Source: Bin87 sp965220505 (GTDB lineage Bacteria > Chloroflexota > Dehalococcoidia > Lucifugimonadales > UBA3495). From it: DNA of 64,000 bases. Under the pieces are notes generated by a model. It saw only the letters and a program-made list of their open reading frames with translations. It searched no databases and was not told the origin of the DNA. Shown here piece by piece: positions 17,073-25,804 of the stretch. Location of the stretch: NCBI GenBank assembly GCA_965220505.1, contig CBDCQE010000001.1, positions 62,001 through 126,000 on the forward strand, written 5' to 3'. The position numbers and the translations under genes are program-made. Numbering within the stretch: position 1 is the first letter of the stretch; the number at the start of each line of letters is the position of its first letter.

Positions 17073-18071
17073 ATGCTTACCACAGTGGCCGCCGGGCGGG
17101 TTTTCGACTACAGCTACTGCATCGGCATGTACGGCATGTCGGGGCAGGGATTCTGGTCGCCGCAGGACTTTGCCCTGGCGGGCGACACGATGTACGTGCT
17201 CAGTCGGGGCGCCGAGGAGTTGGGCCAACGGGTCAGCCGCGTGACTTTGGATCACCAGTTCCTCGGGCAGTTCGGCGCTTTCGGACGGGGAGACGGGCAG
17301 TTCGTCTGGCCCCGCTCCATCGCCCTGGATGGCGATGGCAACGTTTATGCGTCCGACGACTTCCTCAATCGCGTGTCGGTATTCGATCCCGAGGGGACGT
17401 TCCTGTCCTGCTGGGGCGAAAGCGGGGACGACAAGGGGCAGTTGAACGGGCCGTGCGGCATCGCATTCGATGGCGACGGCAACGTTCTGATAGTCGACAG
17501 CATGAACAACCGCGTCCAGAGGTTCACCTCAGACGGCAAGTTCCTGGGCAAGTTTGGCCATCAAGGTGATGGCGAGGGAGAGTTCAATCTGCCCTGGGGA
17601 ATCTGCCTGGACGACGCCGGCAGCGTCTACATCGCCGACTGGAAGAACAACCGGGTGCAGAAGTTCGACGCCGACGGCAACTTCCTGCTGTCGTTCGAGG
17701 CGTCGCCGACATCCGGAGTGGGCGACCTGCACGGCCCGACGGGCGTCGCGGTCGACTCCGAGGGCGACGTGTACGTTACCGACTGGGGCAACCACCGCCT
17801 CCAGGTGTACGCACCCGACGGCCGATTCATCGCGACACTGGTCGGCGATGCGCAGCAGCCTTCCCCGTGGACGCAGACTTACATCGACGCCAACCCCGAC
17901 ATCATCAAGGCCCGACGCCGGGTTGACCTGGAGCCGGAGTGGCGGTTCCGCCGGCCGGTATCGGTGCGGGTGGACGATAATGACCGCATCTTCGTGCTGG
18001 AAGCCAACCGGCATCGTGTCCAGGTTTACGACAAGGTCAAGGACTACGAGGAGCACCCGCTGAACCTGTAG
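17073..18071 (+). CDS. NHL-repeat beta-propeller protein, cassette 2
   Basis: 332 residues; ATG with AAGGAGGT eight bases upstream. NHL blades: FVWPRSIALDGDGNVYASDD, LNGPCGIAFDGDGNVLIVDS, FNLPWGICLDDAGSVYIADW, LHGPTGVAVDSEGDVYVTDW, each followed by N-R-(V/L)-Q. It is a paralogue of 1684-2727 and sits in the same third position of the cassette. No signal peptide. The C-terminal region RRPVSVRVDDNDRIFVLEAN is also shared with the first copy. Confidence 0.88.
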   Translation: MLTTVAAGRVFDYSYCIGMYGMSGQGFWSPQDFALAGDTMYVLSRGAEELGQRVSRVTLDHQFLGQFGAFGRGDGQFVWPRSIALDGDGNVYASDDFLNRVSVFDPEGTFLSCWGESGDDKGQLNGPCGIAFDGDGNVLIVDSMNNRVQRFTSDGKFLGKFGHQGDGEGEFNLPWGICLDDAGSVYIADWKNNRVQKFDADGNFLLSFEASPTSGVGDLHGPTGVAVDSEGDVYVTDWGNHRLQVYAPDGRFIATLVGDAQQPSPWTQTYIDANPDIIKARRRVDLEPEWRFRRPVSVRVDDNDRIFVLEANRHRVQVYDKVKDYEEHPLNL

Positions 18072-18097
18072 TCGATTCCGACAGGCCGGTTTCTACC

Positions 18098-18123
18098 CAG
18101 GGGCGGATGATTATTCGCCCCTG
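18098..18123. terminator. Terminator hairpin between convergent genes
   Basis: CAGGGGCGGA / TTCGCCCCTG with an ATGATTAT-type loop; the stem has one G-T wobble-type pair. It follows the NHL stop by 27 bases and overlaps the end of the minus-strand gene at 18111. It is a near copy of the hairpin at 11060. Confidence 0.7.
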
Positions 18124-18353
18124 CTGTTTTCGCCATCGCCGTTGGCATTGCGGCCGTTGGCGCGGTTGATCGCGATTTCGCTTAACTCCATGACGCGAGC
18201 AGTCAGTTCGGCGCTGCGCTGTTGCTCCGCACGCAACATGGCCATGATTTCCTCACGTTCCGCTTGCTGCGTGCGCCGCGCCTCTTCCCGCTCCTGGTTG
18301 CGGGCCCGTTCCGCTCTCCAGTTGCTGATCGACTGTAAGATCGAAAGGATCAT
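18111..18353 (-). CDS. Small coiled-coil protein, short paralogue
   Basis: 80 residues, mostly one charged helix (Arg/Glu/Gln rich, from about residue 13 to 60). It ends NRANGRNANGDGENSRGE, almost the same as the tail of the neighbour at 18412-18810 (NRANGRDANDGEENHTRE). It lacks that neighbour's membrane segments. No family is recognised. The shared KARNQERE/RARNQERE core and tail show that the two are paralogues. Confidence 0.6.
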   Translation of the reverse strand: MILSILQSISNWRAERARNQEREEARRTQQAEREEIMAMLRAEQQRSAELTARVMELSEIAINRANGRNANGDGENSRGE

Positions 18354-18411
18354 GCTGAAACCCGCCTAAGCCAGTCGCCGTCGCTTCATGAGCCGGGATC
18401 GGGATTGATGG

Positions 18412-18810
18412 TCATTCCCTGGTGTGGTTTTCTTCACCGTCATTGGCGTCGCGGCCGTTGGCACGATTACTTGACGGTTCGGTCAACTCCAGAACCTGAG
18501 CCGTCAGCGCTGCGTTCCGCTCCCGCTCCTCTCGCAGCAACGCCAGCAACTCTTCCCGCTCTTGGTTGCGCGCCTTTTCCGCCTCCTGATTGCGGAGGAA
18601 TTGCCAGATCGTGAAAATCATATCGAACCCTCCGAAAAATCCCATTGCCGCTACGGCCGCAGCCGTGTTGATGATTGCCGCCGTAACCAGGTCGGAAAGC
18701 ATCCGGTCATCCACATTATATGCCCAAACCGTGACGGTCAGCGCTCCGACTGCCGCGGTTAGACTCGCAGTAACGTAGATGGCGGCGGCGAGAAAGAAAA
18801 GACTGTTCAT
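18412..18810 (-). CDS. Small membrane protein with C-terminal coiled coil
   Basis: 132 residues. Two hydrophobic segments (about 4-28 and 40-70) are followed by a charged helix (about 75-115) and a polar tail. The tail half matches the 80-residue protein encoded just downstream. The family is not recognised. A role in anchoring or oligomerisation can only be guessed. Confidence 0.6.
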   Translation of the reverse strand: MNSLFFLAAAIYVTASLTAAVGALTVTVWAYNVDDRMLSDLVTAAIINTAAAVAAMGFFGGFDMIFTIWQFLRNQEAEKARNQEREELLALLREERERNAALTAQVLELTEPSSNRANGRDANDGEENHTRE

Positions 18811-19006
18811 ACCGGCATCTTCGGATCATCCGAACTGGCCCGTCGCATCTCTGGGGCGATGGAATGAGTATAAGAGGGGCGGCACGTTCGGCGCCGTACA
18901 TCGGTGTCAGCAGTTTTACAACCCCCAGCCGGACCTTCGTTAACCGCTCTGCGATATAATGCCGCCGGTAAGGTTCCACTGGCGACGCCACAGGCGGAGG
19001 TTCCCC

Positions 19007-19531
19007 ATGACACAGCAAGCAACCAGGATCGACGTTGACCGCACGGCCGTTTTGATCATGGACTTCCAGCAGCGCATCATCTCGAACGTCGCCACCGAGC
19101 CCGTGGCCGTGGTGGAAAACGCGGCGAAAGCTCTGGCTGGCGCCCGCGCCGCCGGCATCCCCGTCATTTACGTGGTGCATCGCGGCGGTCCCTTTGCCGA
19201 ATACGCCCCTGATGTGGAACTCCATGAAGGTGTCGCTCCCACCGAGGGCGAATTGGTGATCACCAAGGTCCGCCCGGGCCCGTTCTCAACGACCGCGCTG
19301 GACGTGACCCTGCGCGAGATGGGACGCGACAACCTGGTGATCATGGGCGTGGCGACCAGCGGATGCGTGCTGTCATCGGTGCGCTGGGCGGTGGACATAA
19401 ACTACAGCTTCATCGTACTTTCCGACGCCTGTTCCGACGGGGATCCGGAGGTGCATCGCGTGCTCACGGAGAAAGTCTATCCGCGTCAGGGCACGGTGAT
19501 GACCACCGACGAGTTTCTGGATGCGTTGTAG
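19007..19531 (+). CDS. Isochorismatase-family cysteine hydrolase
   Basis: 174 residues from ATG at 19007 with GCGGAGG upstream. The catalytic triad of the family is complete: Asp19 (IMDFQQ), Lys87 (ITKVRPG) and Cys120 (ATSGCVLSS). The cis-peptide region GVATSGC is normal. Members hydrolyse amides or isochorismate; the substrate here is unknown. A TATAAT at 18955-18960 is a possible -10 box. The next gene starts 43 bases later. A relative lacking the Cys is at 60761. Confidence 0.9.
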   Translation: MTQQATRIDVDRTAVLIMDFQQRIISNVATEPVAVVENAAKALAGARAAGIPVIYVVHRGGPFAEYAPDVELHEGVAPTEGELVITKVRPGPFSTTALDVTLREMGRDNLVIMGVATSGCVLSSVRWAVDINYSFIVLSDACSDGDPEVHRVLTEKVYPRQGTVMTTDEFLDAL

Positions 19532-19574
19532 GGGTGGATGGCGTTTTCTCGCAGATCCACGACTGGAGGCAAGT

Positions 19575-20378
19575 ATGGTCAAGGTAGTATGTTGGAACAT
19601 CGGCAGGCGCCGTGCCGCCCTGGGGGAATTGGTAGAGATGGGCGCGGACGTAGCATTGCTCCAAGAAGTCGGCGTAGGCGGGTGGAAATGGTTGGCTGAA
19701 GTGGGCAACGGCGTAGCCGTCACTCCCTATGAACCGTGGTTGCCCTGGCCGCGAGGTACATATGACAGGTGGCCGTTAGTGGTTCAGTTGTCCGACCGGG
19801 TTCGTCTGGAATGGTTCGAGTATTGTTTTCCCATCAATTGGCCGTCAGCCCAACGATTTGAGGTCAGCGGGATTGGCACAATCGCCGTAGCCCATGTTGT
19901 GCCGATGGCCGGCGAAGACCCGTTTTTCGCGGTTTCCATGTACGCGCGGTGGCGCCCACCACATCCAACGGTTGGCGATGCCAACTGGATTCACGCGGAC
20001 GCTGCGGCGCACCGTATTATCTCCGACCTTTCAGTGTTCACGAGCCCCCGGAAGGGTGCAACTCACCGCATCCTGGCCGGGGGTGATCTGAACTTGGGTT
20101 TCCCTGTTGACGTGCAGAAATCTCCACGGTCGCAAACCGTGCTGTCAAGGATGAATGCCTTGGGGCTAGAGTACTTGGGTCCTTCTACACCCAGCGGGGA
20201 GACAGTGCCCACGCTGCGGATTGGCAAGCAGGGACCGTCTGAGGCGACGACACAGATGGACCATGTGTTCGCGTCGCGCGGCCTGCACGATAAGTTACTG
20301 GTACGTGCGATGAACGGCATCGACGAATGGGGTCCCAGCGACCATTGCAGGATATTGGTGGAGACCCAAAACAATTGA
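19575..20378 (+). CDS. Endonuclease/exonuclease/phosphatase (EEP) family protein
   Basis: 267 residues from ATG at 19575 behind CTGGAGG. EEP motifs appear in order: VVCWNIGRR (Asn), ALLQEVG (Glu, metal), ILAGGDLNLGF (Asp/Asn), MDHVFAS (Asp-His) and WGPSDHCRI (Asp-His, catalytic). This fold covers DNA repair nucleases, phosphodiesterases and sphingomyelinases, so substrate is open. No signal peptide. It follows the isochorismatase gene and may share its transcript. Confidence 0.82.
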   Translation: MVKVVCWNIGRRRAALGELVEMGADVALLQEVGVGGWKWLAEVGNGVAVTPYEPWLPWPRGTYDRWPLVVQLSDRVRLEWFEYCFPINWPSAQRFEVSGIGTIAVAHVVPMAGEDPFFAVSMYARWRPPHPTVGDANWIHADAAAHRIISDLSVFTSPRKGATHRILAGGDLNLGFPVDVQKSPRSQTVLSRMNALGLEYLGPSTPSGETVPTLRIGKQGPSEATTQMDHVFASRGLHDKLLVRAMNGIDEWGPSDHCRILVETQNN

Positions 20379-20475
20379 CGCGAGACGGCTAGTGGGACCA
20401 GGGTTAGCGTCCAATCCGCCGTTGCCGAATGACAACGCGCCGTCAACAACCCATCGAATTCCAAGGAGCGTCCGC

Positions 20476-22017
20476 ATGAAATACGACGTCATCGTGATCG
20501 GAGCCGGTTCTGCCGGCGGCACCATGGCAACCCGCCTGTCCGAGGACCCCTCCCGCTCCGTGCTTCTGCTGGAGGCGGGGCCAGATTATCCTGACCTGGA
20601 GCAGACGCCGGACGACCTGAAGTTTGGGTACGCGCCCCGGGCTTCTGAAATGGGCGCGCCGCATAACTGGTCCTTTGTCGGCACCGGCACACCCCTGCAA
20701 ACCGAGCCGGTGAACGTCCCGCGCGGGCGCGTGGTTGGCGGCACCAGCGCCATCAACGGCCAAGTGTTCCTGCGCGGCGTGCCCGAGGACTACGACCGCT
20801 GGGCTTCCTGGGGCAACGACGAGTGGAGCTACATCAACGTGCTCCCCTACTTCCGCAGGCAGGAAACCGATACAGATATCACCGACGACTTCCACGGCTT
20901 CGACGGACCCATACCGGTACGACGTCACCGCCGGGAGAACTGGCTGCCCCTCCAGGAAGCGTTTGTGCAAGCCTGCACGGACGTCGGGTACGCCGAGGTC
21001 TACGACCACAACCATCCCGACTCCACGGGCGTTGGTCCGTTCCCGATGAACAACCCCAACGGGGTGCGGATGAGTACCGCGCTGACCTACGTGAACCCCA
21101 ACCGCCATCGCCTGAACCTGACGATCCGTGCCAACGTCCGCGTGCACCGGATCCTCTTTGAAGGGCAACGGGCCGTTGGCGTTCAGGTTGAAAGCGGCGG
21201 CGAGACATTCCAAATCGAGGGCGAGCAGATCGCCCTGTGCGCCGGGGCCATCGCGTCGCCCCAGCTATTGATGCTGTCCGGCGTCGGGCCGGCAGAAGAA
21301 CTGCGCAGCCTGGGCATACCGGTGGTCAAGGATTTGCCGGGGGTGGGCAAGAACCTCCGCGACCATCCCCTGGTGCCGGTGCGGGTCAAAGTCAAGGACG
21401 ATTTTCCGCTGGATCCGGATGCGCCGCGCATCCAGACGGTGCTGCGTTACACCGCCAGTGGTTCCGATGCGCGGAACGACATGCAGATTTTCCCTTCGTC
21501 GTTCTCCACGCCGCTGGGCGGGGATCCCTACGACAATGAGGGCATCCGCGTAACCTGCATGATGGAACTGGCCGAGAGCGCCGGCGAGCTGACCCTGCAA
21601 TCCACCGACCCCGACGTGCAGCCCCACATCGACTGCCGCTATCTCGAGGCGGACTGGGACCGGGAGCGCATGCGGGAGGCCGTCCGCATCGTCCTGCGTC
21701 TCATGGATCATGAGCAGTTCGCGGGCATCTATGACGGGCTGATCTCGCCCACGGAGGCCGACCTGGTGTCCGACGACGCGCTGGACAACTGGATGCTGCG
21801 CGAGGTTTGTATCGGCCAGCACCTGTCCGGCACCTGCAAGATGGGACCCGACGCTGATCCGATGGCGGTCGTCGACCAGCACTGCCGCGTCCACGGGATC
21901 GAGTCCCTGCGGGTTGCCGACGCTTCGGTGATGCCCGACGTCATACGAGCCAACACCAACTGCACGACCATTATGATCGGCGAACGCGTCGCCGAGTGGA
22001 TAAGGTCCGGCCGGTAG
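20476..22017 (+). CDS. GMC-family FAD oxidoreductase, copy 2
   Basis: 513 residues from ATG at 20476 (AAGGAGC upstream), aligning with the start of copy 1 at 12368. FAD motif VIGAGSAGG, signature RVVGGTSAINGQVFLRG, second signature GAIASPQLLMLSGVGP and C-terminal HLSGTCKMG plus ANTNCTTIMIGER are all present. Long identical stretches with copy 1 (for example RGVPEDYD-WAS-GNDEWS) show a gene duplication. Substrate unknown. Confidence 0.93.
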   Translation: MKYDVIVIGAGSAGGTMATRLSEDPSRSVLLLEAGPDYPDLEQTPDDLKFGYAPRASEMGAPHNWSFVGTGTPLQTEPVNVPRGRVVGGTSAINGQVFLRGVPEDYDRWASWGNDEWSYINVLPYFRRQETDTDITDDFHGFDGPIPVRRHRRENWLPLQEAFVQACTDVGYAEVYDHNHPDSTGVGPFPMNNPNGVRMSTALTYVNPNRHRLNLTIRANVRVHRILFEGQRAVGVQVESGGETFQIEGEQIALCAGAIASPQLLMLSGVGPAEELRSLGIPVVKDLPGVGKNLRDHPLVPVRVKVKDDFPLDPDAPRIQTVLRYTASGSDARNDMQIFPSSFSTPLGGDPYDNEGIRVTCMMELAESAGELTLQSTDPDVQPHIDCRYLEADWDRERMREAVRIVLRLMDHEQFAGIYDGLISPTEADLVSDDALDNWMLREVCIGQHLSGTCKMGPDADPMAVVDQHCRVHGIESLRVADASVMPDVIRANTNCTTIMIGERVAEWIRSGR

Positions 22018-22049
22018 AGGTTTCGACCTAAATCAGCCGACGGCGTCCG

Positions 22050-23705
22050 TTGTTCCGCACTAGACGATTTCCGGCTCGACTGGCCTACAGCCCGCGAGCC
22101 CTATCGGGAGACCTGTTCGGCGGGGTGACCACCGCCGCGACGGTGCTCCCGATGGCGCTGGCTTACGGGGTGGCCACGGGGCTGGGACCGGTAGCCGGCA
22201 TGTACGGCGCGATCGCCGTTGGGTTCTGCGCGTCGGTGTTCGGCGGAACGCCGGCCCGCATCGCATACTCGACCGCTGCCATGACGGTGGCGATGATGAT
22301 CGTGCTCACGCAGCACGCGGAGACTCCATCGGAGGCGTTCACCATCGTAATGCTGGCCGGCGTAATCCAGATTGCGTTGGGGTTGCTGCGGGTTGGCCGG
22401 TTTATCAACTACACGCCGTATTCTATGATCGCCGGATTCACCTCCGGCATCGGCCTCATCATCATAATCATCCAGACGCTGCCCTTCCTGGGCGCCGCTC
22501 CTGCGCCTGGTGGTCTGATTGGCATCATCCGCGCCTGGCCGGAGGCTGTGGTTGGTCTGAATTTGCACGCCGTCATTGTGGGAGCGGTGTGTCTGGCGAT
22601 CTGCGTGTTCTGGCCGCGCCGGTTGGGACGGTTCGTGCCGGGGCCGCTGTTGGCCCTGATCGTCGGAACAGCCATGGCGGCACTGTGGCTGCGGGAGGCA
22701 CCCACTATCGGGCGGCTGCCGCAGGGCTTGCCCGAACTCTACCTGCCGAACCTGGCGCCGGATCTGCTGCTGTCGGCCTTGCAACCGGCGCTGACGCTGG
22801 CCCTGATCAGTTCCGTGAACAGCCTGGTGGCTTCCCTGCTGGCCGACACTCTCACGCGCACCCGCCACAAACCCAATCGTGAGCTGTTCGGGCAGGGCAT
22901 CGCCAACGTGTGCGCGGGAGTGCTGGGCGCGTTGCCCGGCGCCGGGGCGCCGTCGGGTACCACCGTGAACGTACGGGCCGGGGGAACCACTCCGGTCTCC
23001 GGCGTCACGTGCGCGGCGGTTCTGCTGGCCCTGGTGCTGGGTCTGGGATGGATTGCGGAGCCGATACCGGTGGCCGCCTTGTCCGGCATCCTGATCAAGG
23101 TCGGTTGGGACATCATTGATTGGAGGCTCATCACTCGCATTCGTCACGTCCAGCGGGAGTACTTGCTGGTCATGCTGCTCACGCTGGTTATTACGGTGTT
23201 CGTTGACCTGATCACGGCGATTGCCATCGGGCTGATCGTGGCCGGATTCGCCCGGGCGCGGGCACAGGAACAGCGCGAGCTGGGCAGGGTGATCTCGGTA
23301 CCCCTGCTGGAACGCGGGTTTTTCGACGATAGTTCCAGCGATGAGGACGTCGACCAATTCCAGGCGCGGGTCGGTCTGGTAGATCTGCGCGGCGAGTTTT
23401 CCTTCGCCTCGGCCAACGAGTTGGCCTGGATGGTCGGCGCGGATATTCGGCAGCACGAGGTCGTGATCTTTGATTTCTCCAATACCGTGCACATGGACGA
23501 TAGCGCGGCCCTGATCATCGAAAGGCTGGTCGATGCGGCCACGGCCGCCAAGACTGAATGCATAGTGCTTAACCTTTCCGGTTCCGTGGAAGCGACCCTG
23601 CGGTCGCTGAACGTGTTCCGCCGGCTTCCCGAAGGGCGGTTCGTTGACGATTTGGACGCCGCCAGGGGACTCGCCGGGGAACTGCTCGGCGATAGAGCCC
23701 GGTAA
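22050..23705 (+). CDS. SulP-family anion transporter with STAS domain
   Basis: 551 residues. The first start in this frame after a stop is TTG at 22050; no clear RBS is seen, so the start is uncertain. About ten to twelve hydrophobic segments occupy residues 15-400, beginning with LSGDLFGGVTTAATVLPMALAYG (in part). A STAS domain follows (about 435-545), with FSNTVHMDDSAALIIERL at the usual phosphorylation-type loop. SulP proteins carry sulfate, bicarbonate or other anions. It starts 33 bases after the GMC gene. Confidence 0.9.
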   Translation: MFRTRRFPARLAYSPRALSGDLFGGVTTAATVLPMALAYGVATGLGPVAGMYGAIAVGFCASVFGGTPARIAYSTAAMTVAMMIVLTQHAETPSEAFTIVMLAGVIQIALGLLRVGRFINYTPYSMIAGFTSGIGLIIIIIQTLPFLGAAPAPGGLIGIIRAWPEAVVGLNLHAVIVGAVCLAICVFWPRRLGRFVPGPLLALIVGTAMAALWLREAPTIGRLPQGLPELYLPNLAPDLLLSALQPALTLALISSVNSLVASLLADTLTRTRHKPNRELFGQGIANVCAGVLGALPGAGAPSGTTVNVRAGGTTPVSGVTCAAVLLALVLGLGWIAEPIPVAALSGILIKVGWDIIDWRLITRIRHVQREYLLVMLLTLVITVFVDLITAIAIGLIVAGFARARAQEQRELGRVISVPLLERGFFDDSSSDEDVDQFQARVGLVDLRGEFSFASANELAWMVGADIRQHEVVIFDFSNTVHMDDSAALIIERLVDAATAAKTECIVLNLSGSVEATLRSLNVFRRLPEGRFVDDLDAARGLAGELLGDRAR

Positions 23706-23819
23706 CGGGGGATCAGCCCGAATCGCGCTCCCACTGCCGGCCCGTTCTGATAAACTCCGACACACCAACGGTGCTGATCTTTGAGATCGTTCGCAGCGCT
23801 GCCGCAAAGGAGCAAGGTA

Positions 23820-24671
23820 ATGTCCGTAGGAATAATCGTCCCCCTGCCAGCCTATACCCTTGACCCGGCGTTCATCGCCAAAAAGGCGGAGGAGTTGGGC
23901 TTCGAGTCCATCTGGTATCACGAACATCCCATTCTGCCGGTACACAGCGAGAGTCCTTTCCCGGCCACCGGCGGCGAGATACCGTGGACCTACCGCCACT
24001 TCTCTGATCCGTACATGTCCCTGGCCATGGCCGCGGCGGTGACCGACAGGATCAAGCTGTGCACCGGAATTACCCTGGTTCCGGAGCGCAACCCTTTGAT
24101 CCTCGCCAAGCAGATTTCGGTGCTGGACCGCCACAGCAACGGCCGATTCGTCTTCGGCATCGGCGCCGGCTGGAACCGGGAGGAGACCGAGATGATGGGC
24201 GGTGACTTCGACCACCGCTGGACCCAGACCGAAGAGGCGGTTGGCGCCCTGAAGGCCCTATGGACCGAGGACCAGGCCGAGTTCCACGGGCGGTACTACA
24301 ACTTCCCGCCGGTGTACATGTACCCCAAGCCGGCGCAGGTGCCCCATCCGCCCATCCTGCTGGGCGGGAACGCCCGCAACGTCCTCCGCCGGGTGGTGCG
24401 CTATGGCGACGGATGGCTGCCCAACCGGGCGAATCCCGGCCAGATTGAAGACAGCCGCAAGCAACTGGACACCCTGGCCGCCGAGAGGGGACGGGATCCG
24501 GAGGCGATTACCATCTCGGTTTTCGGGCAGGCTCCGGATACCACCCGCCAGACCGTTGACGACTTCCTGAACGCCGGCGCGCTGCGGGTCTGCGTGTGGC
24601 CAAACCACTACGATTCCGAGGAAGAGATGGGGCAGCAGCTGGAGCGCATGGCGGAAACCCTGCTGCGGTAG
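23820..24671 (+). CDS. LLM-class flavin/F420-dependent oxidoreductase
   Basis: 283 residues from ATG at 23820, AAAGGAGCAA upstream. TIM-barrel oxidoreductase of the luciferase superfamily: AEELGFESIWYHEHP, KLCTGITLVPERNPL, LDRHSNGRFVFGIGAGWN and PPILLGGNARNVLRRVVRYGDGW. The GIGAGWN-E and GDGW motifs match the subfamily usually annotated as F420-dependent. Only weakly related to the LLM protein at 11109. Substrate unknown. Confidence 0.9.
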   Translation: MSVGIIVPLPAYTLDPAFIAKKAEELGFESIWYHEHPILPVHSESPFPATGGEIPWTYRHFSDPYMSLAMAAAVTDRIKLCTGITLVPERNPLILAKQISVLDRHSNGRFVFGIGAGWNREETEMMGGDFDHRWTQTEEAVGALKALWTEDQAEFHGRYYNFPPVYMYPKPAQVPHPPILLGGNARNVLRRVVRYGDGWLPNRANPGQIEDSRKQLDTLAAERGRDPEAITISVFGQAPDTTRQTVDDFLNAGALRVCVWPNHYDSEEEMGQQLERMAETLLR

Positions 24672-24726
24672 TCTGCCTATCGTGTTGAGTTGAACGGTAC
24701 ATGCACGTGAACAGGAGGCAGTGACA

Positions 24727-25779
24727 ATGGCGACTTATGTGTATGTTGCAGCGCAGGACGACAACAAGGTGTCGATCTTTACCATGGACGAAGCCAGCGG
24801 AGCCCTGACCATTGCCGGCGAGGAGGAGGTAACGGGAGGACCGTCCCTGCTGGCCATCAGCCCGGACCGGCAAACCCTGTATGCGGGACACCGGGAGGTC
24901 CCGGAGATCACCAGCCACAGCATCAACCAGCAGACGGGCGAGTTGACCCAGACCGGATCGGTGACCCCTCCGGGCCAGCCGTCATATTTGGCTACCGACC
25001 GCACCGGCCGGTACCTGCTGTCGTCCTACTACGCCGACGGCAAGGCTGCTGTGCACCCGCTGGGCGAGGATGGAAGCTTGGGCGGGGCGGCAACCTCGGT
25101 GGTGGACACCGATACCGGCGCCCATGCCATGATGACTGACCGGTCCAACCGCTTCGCGTATGTTCCGCACATCGCTCGCGTGCAGGACAATGTCCTTGAA
25201 CCGCCCAAGAATATCCCCGGACCGAACATCATCTACCAGTTCCGGTTCGACCCCGCCACGGGCTCATTGACGGCCAACGAGCCCGCCACGCTGGACCAGG
25301 CCGACATGATCGGTCCTCGGCACCTCACCTACCATCCCAGCCTGGACCTGGTCTACTTCTCCAACGAGCAGGGGTGCAGCGTGTCCTCGTATCAAATCGA
25401 TGGGGAAGGCCGGCTGTCGCTGTTCGAAACCGTCTCGACGTTGCCGGCCGGGGTTACGGAGCGGAACACCTGCTCGCAGATCCAGTTCTCGCCGGACGGG
25501 AGCCTGCTGTTTGTGCCCAACCGCGGACACAACAGCATCGCCAGTTTCACGGTTGATGCGGAAGGTCGCCTGACGCCGGCGGACCATGCCGCCACCGAGC
25601 CGGTCCCCAGCGCGTTCTCCCTCGACCCGTCCGGCCGTTACGTGTTCGCCGCCGGATCGGCCACGGGACAGTTGGCCTCGTACAGCGTTGACGGAAGCAC
25701 CGGACAGTTGACTCCCCTGGGAACGTACTCAGTGGGCGAACGGCCGATGTGGGTGCTGACCGCAACGCTGGGGGATTAG
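24727..25779 (+). CDS. Lactonase-family seven-bladed beta-propeller protein
   Basis: 350 residues from ATG at 24727 (AGGAGGCA about eight bases upstream; a GTG six bases earlier is also in frame but too close to the RBS). Repeats of the 6-phosphogluconolactonase/lactonase type are visible: DEASGALT, ISPDRQTLYAGHR, DRTGRYLLSSYYADGK, HPSLDLVYFSNEQ, SPDGSLLFVPNRGHNSI, DPSGRYVFAAGS. The family includes Pgl, but many members act on other lactones or none. No signal peptide. Confidence 0.82.
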   Translation: MATYVYVAAQDDNKVSIFTMDEASGALTIAGEEEVTGGPSLLAISPDRQTLYAGHREVPEITSHSINQQTGELTQTGSVTPPGQPSYLATDRTGRYLLSSYYADGKAAVHPLGEDGSLGGAATSVVDTDTGAHAMMTDRSNRFAYVPHIARVQDNVLEPPKNIPGPNIIYQFRFDPATGSLTANEPATLDQADMIGPRHLTYHPSLDLVYFSNEQGCSVSSYQIDGEGRLSLFETVSTLPAGVTERNTCSQIQFSPDGSLLFVPNRGHNSIASFTVDAEGRLTPADHAATEPVPSAFSLDPSGRYVFAAGSATGQLASYSVDGSTGQLTPLGTYSVGERPMWVLTATLGD

Positions 25780-25804
25780 CCACCTGCCCGGGTAACCGCC
25801 GCCG

